From NCBI GenBank assembly GCA_945883615.1, contig CAMCYB010000046.1, positions 1-13,305 of the forward strand: a stretch of 13,305 nucleotides of DNA, written 5' to 3'. Positions within the stretch are counted from its first letter, which is position 1, and each line of letters begins with the position of its first letter. The notes under the pieces were generated by a model. It was not told where the DNA came from, searched no databases, and saw only the letters and a list, made by a program, of their open reading frames with translations. The translations under genes were made by a program, and so were the position numbers. Shown here one piece after another: positions 1-7,548 of the stretch. This stretch comes from Bordetella parapertussis (GTDB taxonomy: Bacteria > Pseudomonadota > Gammaproteobacteria > Burkholderiales > Burkholderiaceae_B).

Positions 1-149
1 CTTGGTTTAATAACCAAAGGCTACTGAGTCGTATCGGGTATATTACTCCTGCTGAGGCAGAAGAAAATTACCATAAGCAACAAAGCATTAAGGCTGTTGA
101 GTGCCAATCACTTTAACCAATCAACCTCCTCAAAACCCGGGGCAATTCA
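1..149 (+). mobile_element. Right end of an IS3-family insertion sequence (partial)
   Basis: The segment holds the last codons of an IS3-type transposase, ending at 116, followed about 30 bp later by a terminal-repeat-like sequence (about 119-149). Read inward from the outer end, the repeat begins TGAATTGCCCCGGGTTTTGA, which resembles the TGAACCGCCCCGGG ends of many IS3-family elements. The predicted outer boundary is 149, ending in CA. The left end lies outside the window. A 3-5 bp target duplication would be expected after 149 but cannot be confirmed without the other end. Confidence 0.75.
3..116 (+). CDS. IS3-family transposase OrfB, C-terminal fragment
   Basis: The frame reads WFNNQRLLSRIGYITPAEAE and continues to a TAA stop at 114-116. 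This is the classic tail of the IS3-family DDE integrase (rve domain), where W[YF]N..R.H...GY.TPAE follows the catalytic Glu helix. Only about 37 residues are inside the window, so the DDE residues, the OrfA frameshift arrangement and whether the element is intact cannot be judged. The stop lies about 33 bp before the predicted IS end, as is usual in this family. Confidence 0.8.
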   Translation, partial: WFNNQRLLSRIGYITPAEAEENYHKQQSIKAVECQSL

Positions 150-251
150 TTGTTCGCCATGCGGGTATCACTAAAGTTTCTCTGATGACGCGAATGCCTT
201 AAAACATGCATATATGATTGTAAAGTTGGTCTAAAAGATAAACTTTATAAA

Positions 252-851
252 ATGAACCCAGTTTTATATTCTTTTCGTCGTTGCCCCTATGCCATGCGAG
301 CCAGACTCACTCTTTTGGTCTCTGGGCTTGTGTATGAAAAGCGTGAGGTCACCCTTAAAAATAAGCCTGCGCACTTGCTTGAGCTGTCACCTAAGGGCAC
401 GGTACCTGTGTTGTGGTTACCAGACCAAACTGTTATCGATGAAAGCCTTGACATCATGCGGTGGGCACTTATTCAATCTGACCCAGAAGGGTGGTTAGAA
501 AGGTTAAATAATGATGCCGAGGCGCTTATCGATTTGAACGATAAAACCTTTAAGGCTGACTTAGACCGATATAAATACCCCGTTCGTTATGACTTAACAG
601 CCGAACAAGCCTTAAGCATTCATCGGGCGCAAGGTGCCTTGGTGCTAAGTGAACTCGACCAGCGTCTTTGCGATCGGCCTTATCTTAGTGGGGCAAACTG
701 GGGCTTTGCCGATACAGCCATAGCCCCGTTTGTTAGGCAATTTGCCCATGTCGACCCGCAATGGTTTGCCAATCAAACATGGCATACGCTCGCTGCGTGG
801 TTAAAGAAGTTTGAATCATCGTCTGCATTTCTCAATATTATGCGCCCATAG
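252..851 (+). CDS. Glutathione S-transferase-like protein
   Basis: A 199-residue cytosolic protein with the two-domain GST layout. The N-terminal thioredoxin-like domain (about 1-75) carries a CPYAMR motif, with Cys11-Pro12 at the N-end of helix 1 as in omega/beta-type or glutaredoxin-like GSTs. It also has the cis-Pro loop TVPVL (Pro52) and the Glu64-Ser65 pair that contacts the glutathione gamma-glutamyl group. The rest is the helical C-terminal domain, with a GANWGFADTAIAPFVRQF segment typical of the family. Length is normal. The substrate is unknown; glutathione-dependent conjugation, reduction or thiol-disulfide exchange are possible. The 102 bp upstream (150-251) is AT-rich with no clear Shine-Dalgarno sequence. 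The gene begins just downstream of an IS3 end, so its native promoter may have been altered. Confidence 0.85.
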   Translation: MNPVLYSFRRCPYAMRARLTLLVSGLVYEKREVTLKNKPAHLLELSPKGTVPVLWLPDQTVIDESLDIMRWALIQSDPEGWLERLNNDAEALIDLNDKTFKADLDRYKYPVRYDLTAEQALSIHRAQGALVLSELDQRLCDRPYLSGANWGFADTAIAPFVRQFAHVDPQWFANQTWHTLAAWLKKFESSSAFLNIMRP

Positions 852-964
852 ATGTTAAGGCCAGCATATTGTTTCAATAAGAAAATAATAAAAAATTAGC
901 TGTGAGTCACCATAATAGCGATATGATTTGCTTGTAAAAGTTTTGTATTAAAGACAAGCACATC

Positions 965-1576
965 ATGATTCCTGAAACCAATCAAACTGCAAACCTACAC
1001 CCTGCACAAACGGCGTTACAGACCTCAACGACCTCACAATACCCATTGAGCTGGCGTATATTGCATTGGCTCATGGCCCTCATTATCATTGGTTTACTTA
1101 TTTCGGGTTTAGTGATGGCTGATCGTGCCGAGGCTGATTTGTGGGACAACCTCACAGGCTTGCTTTATGCGTGGCATAAAGCCTTGGGTTTTTCAATTAT
1201 ATTTTTACTTATACTTCGTATTATTTTGCGTCGTCGTGATGGTGTACCGGCATACCCAAGCAATGTTTCGCCCAAACTGTTGTCTATTGCACATCAAGCT
1301 CATACCGTGCTCTACACTTTAATGATTGTGGTTCCACTCATGGGTTGGGCTGCCGTAACAGCTTACCCCGCTTTAGTAACGATTGGTGGCTACCACTTGC
1401 CTGCCATGCCTTTTGTGCCGCAAGATGCAAATTTGGCAAAGCAATTGTTTGATTTGCATGGTTGGTTGGCTATCACCCTTGGTGTTGTCATCATTGCCCA
1501 TATTGCTGGCGGTTTAAAACATCGCTTTATTGATCGTGATGGGGTTTTTCAACGAATGTGGTTTAGTGCAAAATAA
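965..1576 (+). CDS. Cytochrome b561 family di-heme membrane protein
   Basis: A 203-residue inner-membrane protein with four predicted helices, at about 31-51, 67-88, 110-132 and 162-183. After a hydrophilic N-terminus of about 27 residues come histidines at 34 (HWLMA), 71 (WHKALG), 165 (DLHGWLA) and 179 (AHIAGG). Their placement, including the 14-residue gap of the last pair, matches the four heme-b ligands of E. coli CybB, so two b hemes are expected. The family passes electrons between the quinol pool and periplasmic acceptors; the partner here is not evident. The start at 965 keeps all helices intact, but the ribosome binding site is weak (an AAAGACAA stretch), so a start slightly downstream cannot be excluded. 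It is transcribed toward the convergent YdcF-like gene, 34 bp away. Confidence 0.88.
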   Translation: MIPETNQTANLHPAQTALQTSTTSQYPLSWRILHWLMALIIIGLLISGLVMADRAEADLWDNLTGLLYAWHKALGFSIIFLLILRIILRRRDGVPAYPSNVSPKLLSIAHQAHTVLYTLMIVVPLMGWAAVTAYPALVTIGGYHLPAMPFVPQDANLAKQLFDLHGWLAITLGVVIIAHIAGGLKHRFIDRDGVFQRMWFSAK

Positions 1577-1610
1577 CTCATCATTTTTCAGTCATTGATG
1601 GCTTTTAAAT

Positions 1611-2372
1611 TCATAATAATTGTTTAAGATTTTGCAGTAACCAAGCAGCTGTTTCTTTAAATGACCGCGCGCTCATATCTAGTGCCTGTGTATCGGGTAA
1701 CCACTGACGCCAAGTCGGTCGGGCACGCGCCTCAAAATCAGTCGCTACGGGTATAAAAATAATTTGACTGTTCGTAAAGTTACCTAAGGCTCGTCGCATA
1801 TGCAAAGCTGACGTAACTAATATAGCGCGTTTGACGCCCGCTGCATCAAGCGCACGAAACGTCATGAGCGCGTTTTCACGGGTATTGCGGCTTGATTCCT
1901 CAAGAATTAATGCTGATTCAGGCACCCCCAACATCACAAGTATGTCTGCCATAGCTTGCGCCTCAGACGTTAATTGCGTTGAATCATTTCCACCTGTTAA
2001 TACTATTTTTTGCGCCTTGCCTGCATGAAACAGTTTGGCTGCCATAACCATTCGATCAGCGGCTTGATTTAAATCAGCCTCTGGGTTAAGTCGGTCTGGT
2101 GGGCTAATGCCGCCACCTAACAACACAATTGCATCAGCTGGCTCGACAGCACTGATTGCAGAAGCGGGGTAATCACGTGTGACCCAGTTGTAGAGTGCAT
2201 CGCTGGCAATAGGGAGTGACCATATGAATAACCAACACCAAGCCCCCAACCCGAAAAGCAGTGCCCCCCGTTTGCGTCGACTCAAACCCAATATGCACGC
2301 TAAAAGCCCCAGGAACAATGCGGTGCCCAACGGTGACACCAATGCGACGAGCCATTTATCAATTAAATACAT
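1611..2372 (-). CDS. YdcF/ElyC/SanA-family (DUF218) membrane protein
   Basis: A 253-residue protein with two N-terminal membrane helices (about 8-28 and 36-57) and a soluble DUF218 domain starting near residue 78. Domain motifs are ADAIVLLGGG, KIVLTGG with the following SEA, the acidic SRNTRENA segment and VTSALHMRRA. These are the conserved phosphate-binding-like elements of the YdcF/ElyC/SanA family. The N-terminal double helix makes ElyC the closest architectural match. ElyC affects envelope integrity and undecaprenyl-phosphate-dependent peptidoglycan synthesis in E. coli; its exact biochemistry is unsettled. The start at 2372 is divergent from the lapA operon across a 160-bp intergenic region. 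An envelope role would suit its neighbours (lapAB, heptose genes), but that is context only. Confidence 0.82.
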   Translation of the reverse strand: MYLIDKWLVALVSPLGTALFLGLLACILGLSRRKRGALLFGLGAWCWLFIWSLPIASDALYNWVTRDYPASAISAVEPADAIVLLGGGISPPDRLNPEADLNQAADRMVMAAKLFHAGKAQKIVLTGGNDSTQLTSEAQAMADILVMLGVPESALILEESSRNTRENALMTFRALDAAGVKRAILVTSALHMRRALGNFTNSQIIFIPVATDFEARARPTWRQWLPDTQALDMSARSFKETAAWLLQNLKQLL

Positions 2373-2473
2373 ATTGCCTTATTTAAAAGGGGATGTTCAA
2401 AGACTTCACCATAGCAAAGGTAAATCTAAGTTTAACGGTGACCCACAACGCACGCAATCATGTGGCTTCAAGA

Positions 2474-2503
2474 TCGTCATCAGAGTGCAAGGGGCTATAC
2501 AAT
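2474..2503 (+). promoter_or_regulatory. Possible sigma-70 promoter of the lapA operon
   Basis: TCGTCA (2474-2479) as a weak -35 and TACAAT (2498-2503) as a good -10 are separated by 18 bp, 30 bp before the lapA start. The -10 matches five of six consensus bases, the -35 four of six. This is the best candidate in the 160-bp divergent region between the YdcF-like gene and lapA; no palindromic operator was seen there. Confidence 0.3.
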
Positions 2504-2532
2504 ATAGTTTTAACGCATTTTGGGCGTTGGCT

Positions 2533-2856
2533 ATGAAATATATTATTTGGGCATTACGTATCATCATATTTTTGGCCGTTTTATTTTTTGCCTACAAAAA
2601 TATGAATCTCGTCGAAGTCACGTTCTTTGATGGCGTTTCAATGGCGCAAGTGCCTCTTATCGTGGTGATGTTAGTGACCTTTGTATTGGGCACATTATTT
2701 GGCTTGTTGTTAACGGTTCCAAGCGTTATGCGTCGTCGTCGTGAATTAAATCGGTCACGCCGAGAGCTTGACCGTATTCAAGCGATTGTGGCCCCTCAAA
2801 CCACAACGCCGGGTCGTGATAATGCATCAGACCCCATCATCGTGACGCCACTTTAA
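2533..2856 (+). CDS. lapA: Lipopolysaccharide assembly protein A (LapA, DUF1049)
   Basis: A 107-residue inner-membrane protein. The first helix is about 3-22, with the family hallmark FFAYKNMNLVEVTFFDG following it. A second helix at about 41-62 leads to a basic RRRRELNRSRRELDRI stretch that should form a cytoplasmic coiled coil. In E. coli LapA partners with LapB (YciM) to tune LpxC turnover by FtsH and so LPS synthesis. The frame is open further upstream (from 2224), but that extension is antisense to the YdcF-like gene and hydrophilic. The ATG at 2533 gives the normal family length. The common Burkholderiales neighbours rpsA and ihfB are absent upstream. lapB begins 10 bp after the stop. 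Confidence 0.9.
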   Translation: MKYIIWALRIIIFLAVLFFAYKNMNLVEVTFFDGVSMAQVPLIVVMLVTFVLGTLFGLLLTVPSVMRRRRELNRSRRELDRIQAIVAPQTTTPGRDNASDPIIVTPL

Positions 2857-2866
2857 GAGTCTTTGA

Positions 2867-4096
2867 ATGGATTTCGAATCTTGGTGGTTAATCTTTATGC
2901 CGTTGTTGTTCGCCCTTGGGTGGATCGCTGCGCGCTTTGATTTTCGTCACATACTGTCTGAAACACGACATTTGCCTGATTCATACTTTAAGGGCTTAAA
3001 TTTTTTACTCAACGAGCAGCCTGATCGTGCCATTGATGCTTTTGTAGAAGTCGCTAAACTTGACCCTGAAACGGTTGATTTGCACTTTGCCTTGGGTAGC
3101 CTTTTTCGTAGGCGTGGCGAAACAGAACGCGCTATTAGGGTGCATCAAAGCTTATTGTTACGCGCCGACTTACCTGAAATAAAACGTGAGCATACATTGC
3201 ACGAGTTAGCGCAAGACTATCTGAAAGCGGGCATGCTTGACCGTGCTGAATCAGCGTACTTAGAGCTCGAGCCCACCGCTTATTCAGTGCAAGCTAAACG
3301 CGCTTTGGTGCGTATTTACGAGTCAGAGCGTGACTGGGTGCGTGCAATTGAGGCCGTTAAACAATTAGGTCAACAAGTTGATGAGTTTGTGCCTCAGCGG
3401 GTGCATTATTACTGCGAAATTGCTCAAAAAGCGCTTGAATTAAAACCCCACGATCTGCCTGCTGCACGGCAGGCTATTCAAGGTGCCAATGAAGTGGTTC
3501 GAGTCGACCCCAACGCGTCAACCCCTGCCTCACGGGCGCGTTTGCTTATGCTTTGCGCCACGTTGGCCGCACTAGAGGGTGATGACCAAGCTCAAAGAGA
3601 GCAGCTTTTGGCTGTTCTGGATCAGGCACCCGAGTACGCGGGTTTGATGGCACAGCAACTTATTACGGTCGATACTCGATTAAATGGGCATGCGATACAA
3701 ACGTTGTCAACCCATTATCAAATATACCCTTCGCTTGATCTGTTTCAAGTTATTTTTAAAACCTTGCGAACACAACAAGATAGTGCGACCGCATGGCTTT
3801 TTGCACGTGATGCCTTACGCGCACACCCCTCACTATTAGGGCTTGACAGCTTAATAGAAGTCGAGCTGGCACAAACTGAACAAGCTGAGCCAGATCCCAA
3901 TGCGCCACTTGATAGTCGTGCACTCAATAAAGACGATTTACTGCTTTTGCGCAGCATAATGAAGCAACATTCGCAACGCCTTGACCGCTACACCTGCCAA
4001 GTGTGTGGCTTTCAAGCAAAGCGTTATTACTGGCAATGTCCGGGCTGCCATGGGTGGGAAACCTATCGCCCCCGTCGTTTAGAAGAAAACCAATGA
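2867..4096 (+). CDS. lapB: Lipopolysaccharide assembly protein B (LapB/YciM)
   Basis: A 409-residue TPR protein with one N-terminal membrane anchor (about 6-22, including MPLLFALGWIAARFD). The central part (about 38-340) is built from tetratricopeptide repeats such as DRAIDAFVEVAKLDPETVDLHFALG. The C-terminus is a rubredoxin-like metal knuckle with Cys377-x2-Cys380 and Cys391-x2-Cys394. All are hallmarks of LapB, which binds LPS-related factors and delivers LpxC to FtsH in E. coli. Length is slightly above the E. coli protein (389 residues). The stop overlaps the rfaE start as ATGA at 4093-4096, implying translational coupling between LPS quality control and heptose synthesis. Confidence 0.93.
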   Translation: MDFESWWLIFMPLLFALGWIAARFDFRHILSETRHLPDSYFKGLNFLLNEQPDRAIDAFVEVAKLDPETVDLHFALGSLFRRRGETERAIRVHQSLLLRADLPEIKREHTLHELAQDYLKAGMLDRAESAYLELEPTAYSVQAKRALVRIYESERDWVRAIEAVKQLGQQVDEFVPQRVHYYCEIAQKALELKPHDLPAARQAIQGANEVVRVDPNASTPASRARLLMLCATLAALEGDDQAQREQLLAVLDQAPEYAGLMAQQLITVDTRLNGHAIQTLSTHYQIYPSLDLFQVIFKTLRTQQDSATAWLFARDALRAHPSLLGLDSLIEVELAQTEQAEPDPNAPLDSRALNKDDLLLLRSIMKQHSQRLDRYTCQVCGFQAKRYYWQCPGCHGWETYRPRRLEENQ

Positions 4097-5022
4097 AACC
4101 TTTTCCAAAACAGGCCGTTCAAGGCGTACGTGTTTTAGTGGTGGGCGATGTCATGCTCGATCGCTATTGGTTTGGTGAAGTCGAACGTATTTCCCCTGAA
4201 GCCCCTGTGCCCGTTGTGCATGTCGCGAGGCGTGAAGACCGGTTAGGTGGTGCTGCCAACGTAGCGCGTAATATTGTCGCATTAGGTGCCCAAGCAACCC
4301 TGGCAGGTGTCATTGGTCAAGATGAGCCCGGCTTGAGTGTTAGAGCGTTGCTAGAGCAAGCCGGGGTGGCCGACAGTTTAGTAACCGACCCGGTTCATCC
4401 CACCACTTTAAAAATGCGAGTTTTAGGCAGGCAGCAGCAATTGTTGCGCGTTGACTTTGAACAGCCCCCTGCCAAAGCATGCATTGATACGATGCATCAG
4501 CATATTGATAAATTACTGAGTCAACATCATGTACTTGTGCTCTCTGATTATGCTAAGGGTACTTTGGCTCACATCGAATACTTAATTGAAAAGGCCAGAG
4601 TCCTTAATTTACCCATTTTGGTTGATCCCAAAGGTAACGACTATGCCCATTACTTTGGTGCAAGCTTAGTGACACCGAATCGTTTAGAAATGCAACAAGC
4701 CGTTGGGGTTTGGAAAACTGAAGACGAGCTCACCGCTAGGGCACAAGCCTTACGTGAAAAGCTTTCATTAGAAGTTTTACTCGTCACACGGTCAGAGCAG
4801 GGTATGACGCTCTTCACGCCCACTGAGCGCCATCACGTTGAAGCCATGGCGCATGAGGTCTTTGATGTATCGGGTGCCGGCGACACTGTTTTAGCTACGC
4901 TTGCAGTCATGCGTGGTACCGGAGCAAGCTGGTTTGACGCCATGCAGTGGGCAAATCGAGCCGGTGGTATTGTGGTGGGTAAACTGGGCACGTCAGTTGT
5001 TACAGCAGAGGAACTCCTATGA
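4093..5022 (+). CDS. rfaE1: D-glycero-beta-D-manno-heptose-7-phosphate kinase (RfaE domain I / HldA type)
   Basis: A 309-residue PfkB/ribokinase-family kinase. It adds a 1-phosphate to heptose-7-phosphate in the ADP-L-glycero-D-manno-heptose pathway for the LPS inner core. Visible motifs are [11 protein letters not shown] near the N-terminus, [11 protein letters not shown], the GGAANVAR substrate loop (from about residue 52), TPNRLE, and the PfkB signature DVSGAGDT, with Asp264 as predicted catalytic base. The protein ends just after the kinase fold, so it lacks the C-terminal cytidylyl/adenylyltransferase domain of E. coli HldE. A separate hldC/rfaE2 must exist elsewhere, as is common in betaproteobacteria. 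The start at 4093 overlaps the lapB stop (ATGA). Upstream in-frame codons lie wholly within lapB and add no family sequence. Confidence 0.93.
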   Translation: MKPFPKQAVQGVRVLVVGDVMLDRYWFGEVERISPEAPVPVVHVARREDRLGGAANVARNIVALGAQATLAGVIGQDEPGLSVRALLEQAGVADSLVTDPVHPTTLKMRVLGRQQQLLRVDFEQPPAKACIDTMHQHIDKLLSQHHVLVLSDYAKGTLAHIEYLIEKARVLNLPILVDPKGNDYAHYFGASLVTPNRLEMQQAVGVWKTEDELTARAQALREKLSLEVLLVTRSEQGMTLFTPTERHHVEAMAHEVFDVSGAGDTVLATLAVMRGTGASWFDAMQWANRAGGIVVGKLGTSVVTAEELL

Positions 5023-6020
5023 TTATCGTTACAGGTGCAGCCGGTTTTATTGGTGCCAATTTAGTAAATGGTCTAAATGCCAGAGGTATTGACAATATTT
5101 TGGCAGTCGATGACTTGCAGCAGGGTGATAAATTTATCAATCTGGCTCAGGGCAAAATAGCTGACTATCAAGATAAAGATGAATTTCGTTCACGCCTCAC
5201 CATAAGCCCCAACCAAAGTGGTTTGGCTGAAGTCACCGCTGTGTTTCACCAAGGCGCTTGTTCAGATACGACCGAACGTGATGGCCGTTTCATGATGAAC
5301 AATAACTACCGTTACACACTTGAGCTGTTTGAGTGGTGCCAAGCAAAACGTATTCCGTTTATTTATGCGTCGTCAGCAGCCGTTTATGGCGCTGGGCCGG
5401 TTTATACCGAGTCGCTTGAAAATGAAGGGCCCCTGAACGTTTATGGCTATTCTAAATTTCTGTTTGATCAAGTTTTGCGTGCCCGCATGTCAAGCTTAAC
5501 GGCACAAGTTGTGGGTCTTCGCTACTTTAATGTGTATGGCCCTCAGGAACAACATAAAGGTCGTATGGCCTCTGTTGCCTTTCATAATATGCAGCAATTT
5601 ATGGCTGAAGGCCACGTCCGCTTATTTGAAGGTTGGAATGGCTACGAAAACGGTGGGCAAAAGCGTGACTTTATTGCTGTGAGTGATGTCGTGGCAGTCA
5701 ATTTACACTTTTTAGATCACCCTCAGGTGAGCGGTATATTTAATTGCGGAACGGGTTTAGCTCAGCCCTTCAATGACGTCGCCGCTACCGTGGTGAACAC
5801 CTTGCGCGAATCAATGGGTGAAAAAACCCTGTCACAAACTGAATTGGTTCGTCAAGGGTTTTTACGTTACATCCCTTTTCCGGAAGATCTTAAAGGTCGT
5901 TATCAAAGCTATACCCAAGCCGATGTCACTGCCTTACGTGGAAGTGGTTTTACGGCGCCCATGAAAGACGTACAGACTGGGGTGGCACATTACGTTCGCG
6001 ATTGGTTAGCTCAAAGTTAA
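5019..6020 (+). CDS. hldD: ADP-L-glycero-D-manno-heptose 6-epimerase
   Basis: A 333-residue extended short-chain dehydrogenase/reductase that epimerises C6 of ADP-heptose, the last step of inner-core heptose precursor synthesis. The NAD(P)-binding TGAAGFIG (residues 5-12) opens the protein. [22 protein letters not shown] and the catalytic Tyr142-x3-Lys146 (in VYGYSKF) follow. RYFNVYGP and [11 protein letters not shown] near the end are HldD-specific. Length is typical (310-335). The ATG overlaps the rfaE stop by four bases (ATGA), and a GAGGAA ribosome binding site lies within rfaE just upstream, so the two consecutive pathway enzymes are translationally coupled. Confidence 0.95.
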   Translation: MIIVTGAAGFIGANLVNGLNARGIDNILAVDDLQQGDKFINLAQGKIADYQDKDEFRSRLTISPNQSGLAEVTAVFHQGACSDTTERDGRFMMNNNYRYTLELFEWCQAKRIPFIYASSAAVYGAGPVYTESLENEGPLNVYGYSKFLFDQVLRARMSSLTAQVVGLRYFNVYGPQEQHKGRMASVAFHNMQQFMAEGHVRLFEGWNGYENGGQKRDFIAVSDVVAVNLHFLDHPQVSGIFNCGTGLAQPFNDVAATVVNTLRESMGEKTLSQTELVRQGFLRYIPFPEDLKGRYQSYTQADVTALRGSGFTAPMKDVQTGVAHYVRDWLAQS

Positions 6021-6047
6021 ACCACGTATTCCTACTCATCGCTAAAC

Positions 6048-6112
6048 ATTGACCTTTAAGTTTTTTTAAATCGATCCTTTAGGCAATATTGACCTTTTTT
6101 GAAAGAGGTCAA
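6048..6112 (+). promoter_or_regulatory. Hairpin over the comEA ribosome binding site, with a duplicated anti-SD arm
   Basis: ATTGACCTTT occurs twice, at 6048-6057 and 6088-6097. The second copy forms an inverted repeat with AGGTCAA at 6106-6112: a 7-bp stem TTGACCT/AGGTCAA that can extend by weak pairs. The 3' arm contains the AGAGGT ribosome binding site of comEA, so mRNA folding would hide it. The first copy could pair with the same site. The element may limit or switch comEA translation; alternatively it is a protein-binding palindrome. Its function is inference. Confidence 0.4.
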
Positions 6113-6118
6113 ATTGCT

Positions 6119-6634
6119 ATGACATCACCATCTCAAATCGCTTGCCAGCTGCTATTAAGCTCAGGTTTGTTTTTTACAACATGCGCTTGGGCGTTAGACC
6201 TTAATCAAGCATCGGCTGAGGCCTTGCAAAGTATCAAAGGCGTGGGGCCGAAAATGGCGCAACGCATCGTTAATGAAAGAGTACGTGGCCCGTTTGAATC
6301 GCTTGAACATTTAGCCGAGCGTGTCAGTGGTGTGGGCATTAAACGTATTGAACGTTTTAAGGCTGCAGGGTTAACTGTTGGGCCAACAGTTGGGTCAACC
6401 CATGGGTCAACCGTTGGGTCAACCACCGGTTCCGTTTATCAACACCCCTCAAATTCTGTGCGTATCAACACACTTAAATCAGGCGCGTTAAAATCTGAAC
6501 TAAGATCAGTATCAACATCAACATCAACATCAGCATCTGACAATTCACTGCCAGCGTCTCGGTCGACAAAAGCGCAGTCGGCTCCTATAACTCCCGAAAT
6601 ATGGTTAATTGATCATGCACCATCACACCCTTGA
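6119..6634 (+). CDS. comEA: ComEA-like secreted helix-hairpin-helix DNA-binding protein
   Basis: A 171-residue protein. Residues 1-25 form a Sec signal peptide with likely cleavage after AWA. The mature N-terminus DLNQASAEALQSIKGVGPKMA and the following RVSGVGIKRIERFKAAG are two consecutive helix-hairpin-helix motifs (about 26-85), as in ComEA, the periplasmic DNA receptor of natural competence. Beyond residue 86 the chain is a low-complexity Ser/Thr/Gly tail not seen in short betaproteobacterial ComEA proteins. It is built from 12-bp repeats (VGST) and a 6-bp repeat (ST). The ATG at 6119 is chosen because AGAGGT lies 9 bp upstream; a TTG at 6089 would place that site inside the gene. The 3' end overlaps cysM by 20 bp. 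Full competence function would need comEC and pili elsewhere. Confidence 0.8.
   Translation: MTSPSQIACQLLLSSGLFFTTCAWALDLNQASAEALQSIKGVGPKMAQRIVNERVRGPFESLEHLAERVSGVGIKRIERFKAAGLTVGPTVGSTHGSTVGSTTGSVYQHPSNSVRINTLKSGALKSELRSVSTSTSTSASDNSLPASRSTKAQSAPITPEIWLIDHAPSHP
6377..6424 (+). repeat. Four 12-bp tandem repeats inside comEA
   Basis: Units start at 6377, 6389, 6401 and 6413, with consensus GTTGGGTCAACC. Units 2 and 4 are identical; units 1 and 3 differ at two positions each. They encode VGPT, VGST, HGST and VGST. Because the unit is four codons, copy-number change would alter tail length without a frameshift. The 5' edge also forms a perfect palindrome, CTGTTGG-G-CCAACAG (6375-6389). Confidence 0.85.
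6511..6532 (+). repeat. Hexanucleotide repeat (ATCAAC) inside comEA
   Basis: Three perfect ATCAAC units (6511-6528) and a partial fourth encode alternating Ser-Thr. This is a second in-frame microsatellite in the same low-complexity tail. Confidence 0.8.
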
Positions 6635-7520
6635 ACAAACTGTCGGCAATACCCCCTTGGTTGTGTTTCAGCGTCTAGCTTGCGATGTGGGCGCGCCGCG
6701 AGGTAATGTTTTATTAGGTAAGCTCGAGGGGAATAACCCAGCGGGTTCGGTCAAAGACCGGCCTGCGTTGTACATGATTCGAAACGCCGAGGCGCGAGGC
6801 GAAATCAAACCGGGTGACACACTTATTGAAGCCACCAGTGGCAACACGGGCATCGCTTTGGCCATGGTCGCAGCGATGCGCGGTTATCGCATGATTTTGA
6901 TTATGCCTGACAACCTATCAGTTGAAAGGCGCGCCGCGATGACCGCATACGGTGCCGAATTAATTTTGACACCCGCAAATCAAGGCGGTATGGAATACGC
7001 CCGCGATTTGGCTGCTCAGATGCAGTCGCTAGGCAAAGGTAAAGTGCTTGACCAATTCTCAAACCCTGACAACCCTTTGGCACATTTTGAAACAACAGGC
7101 CCTGAAATTTGGCAACAAACAGAGGGTCGTGTTACCCATTTTGTTAGCGCTATGGGTACAACGGGTACCATTACGGGCGTGGCAAGATATTTAAAATCGC
7201 GTAACCCAGCCATTCAAATTATCGGTGCACAACCAGCCGAGGGTTCACAAATACCCGGTATTCGTAAATGGCCAGAAGCGTATATGCCCAAAATTTATGA
7301 TGCCTCTTTGGTTGATCAATTTGAAATAATTGAACAGAAAGAGGCTGAGGCGATGGCACGCAAAATGGCTTCAGAAGAGGGTATATTTGCGGGCATTTCT
7401 GCTGCAGGTGCTTTTGTGGCAGCATTGCGTGTGGCCCAAACAGTTGAAAATGCCACCATTGTTTCAATTGTGTGTGACCGGGGCGATCGTTACTTATCTA
7501 CGGGTGTCTTTAATACGTAA
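6615..7520 (+). CDS. cysM: Cysteine synthase B (O-acetylserine sulfhydrylase B)
   Basis: A 301-residue cytoplasmic fold-type II PLP enzyme. It makes cysteine (or S-sulfocysteine from thiosulfate) from O-acetylserine. The sequence follows E. coli CysM closely: LEQTVGNTPLV; KLEGNNPAGSVKDR with PLP Lys47; the substrate loop TSGNTG (74-79); NPDNPLAHFETTGPEIWQQ; and the PLP-phosphate loop MGTTGTITG. IPGIRKWP and CDRGDRYLSTGVF at the C-terminus are CysM- rather than CysK-type. The ATG at 6615 matches the family N-terminus; a TTG two codons earlier is also possible. The start lies inside the comEA end (20-bp overlap), so the two are probably co-transcribed. It converges on mltB, whose stop is 28 bp away. 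Confidence 0.95.
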   Translation: MHHHTLEQTVGNTPLVVFQRLACDVGAPRGNVLLGKLEGNNPAGSVKDRPALYMIRNAEARGEIKPGDTLIEATSGNTGIALAMVAAMRGYRMILIMPDNLSVERRAAMTAYGAELILTPANQGGMEYARDLAAQMQSLGKGKVLDQFSNPDNPLAHFETTGPEIWQQTEGRVTHFVSAMGTTGTITGVARYLKSRNPAIQIIGAQPAEGSQIPGIRKWPEAYMPKIYDASLVDQFEIIEQKEAEAMARKMASEEGIFAGISAAGAFVAALRVAQTVENATIVSIVCDRGDRYLSTGVFNT

Positions 7521-7548
7521 ATTTTTGTGTCTACAGACTGGTAGGCCC

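Noticed and set aside
150..251. Possible remnant gene between the IS3 end and the GST gene
   Set aside because: No reading frame or motif could be recognised in 102 bp; treated as plain intergenic DNA.
1577..1610. Bidirectional terminator between cytochrome b561 and the YdcF-like gene
   Set aside because: CATCA/TGATG gives only about 5 bp of stem with a long loop; not convincing.
2224..2532. Upstream in-frame extension of lapA giving a 210-residue protein
   Set aside because: The extra 103 residues are hydrophilic, lie antisense to the YdcF-like gene for half their length and have no family counterpart. The ATG at 2533 gives normal LapA.
4003..4092. Upstream in-frame start for the heptose kinase
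   Set aside because: It lies entirely within lapB over the conserved zinc-knuckle codons. The ATG at 4093 overlaps the lapB stop in the standard ATGA pattern and begins the family sequence.
7521..7548. Bidirectional terminator between cysM and mltB
   Set aside because: Only a 4-bp CTAC/GTAG pair is visible and it lacks a T tract; too weak to call.
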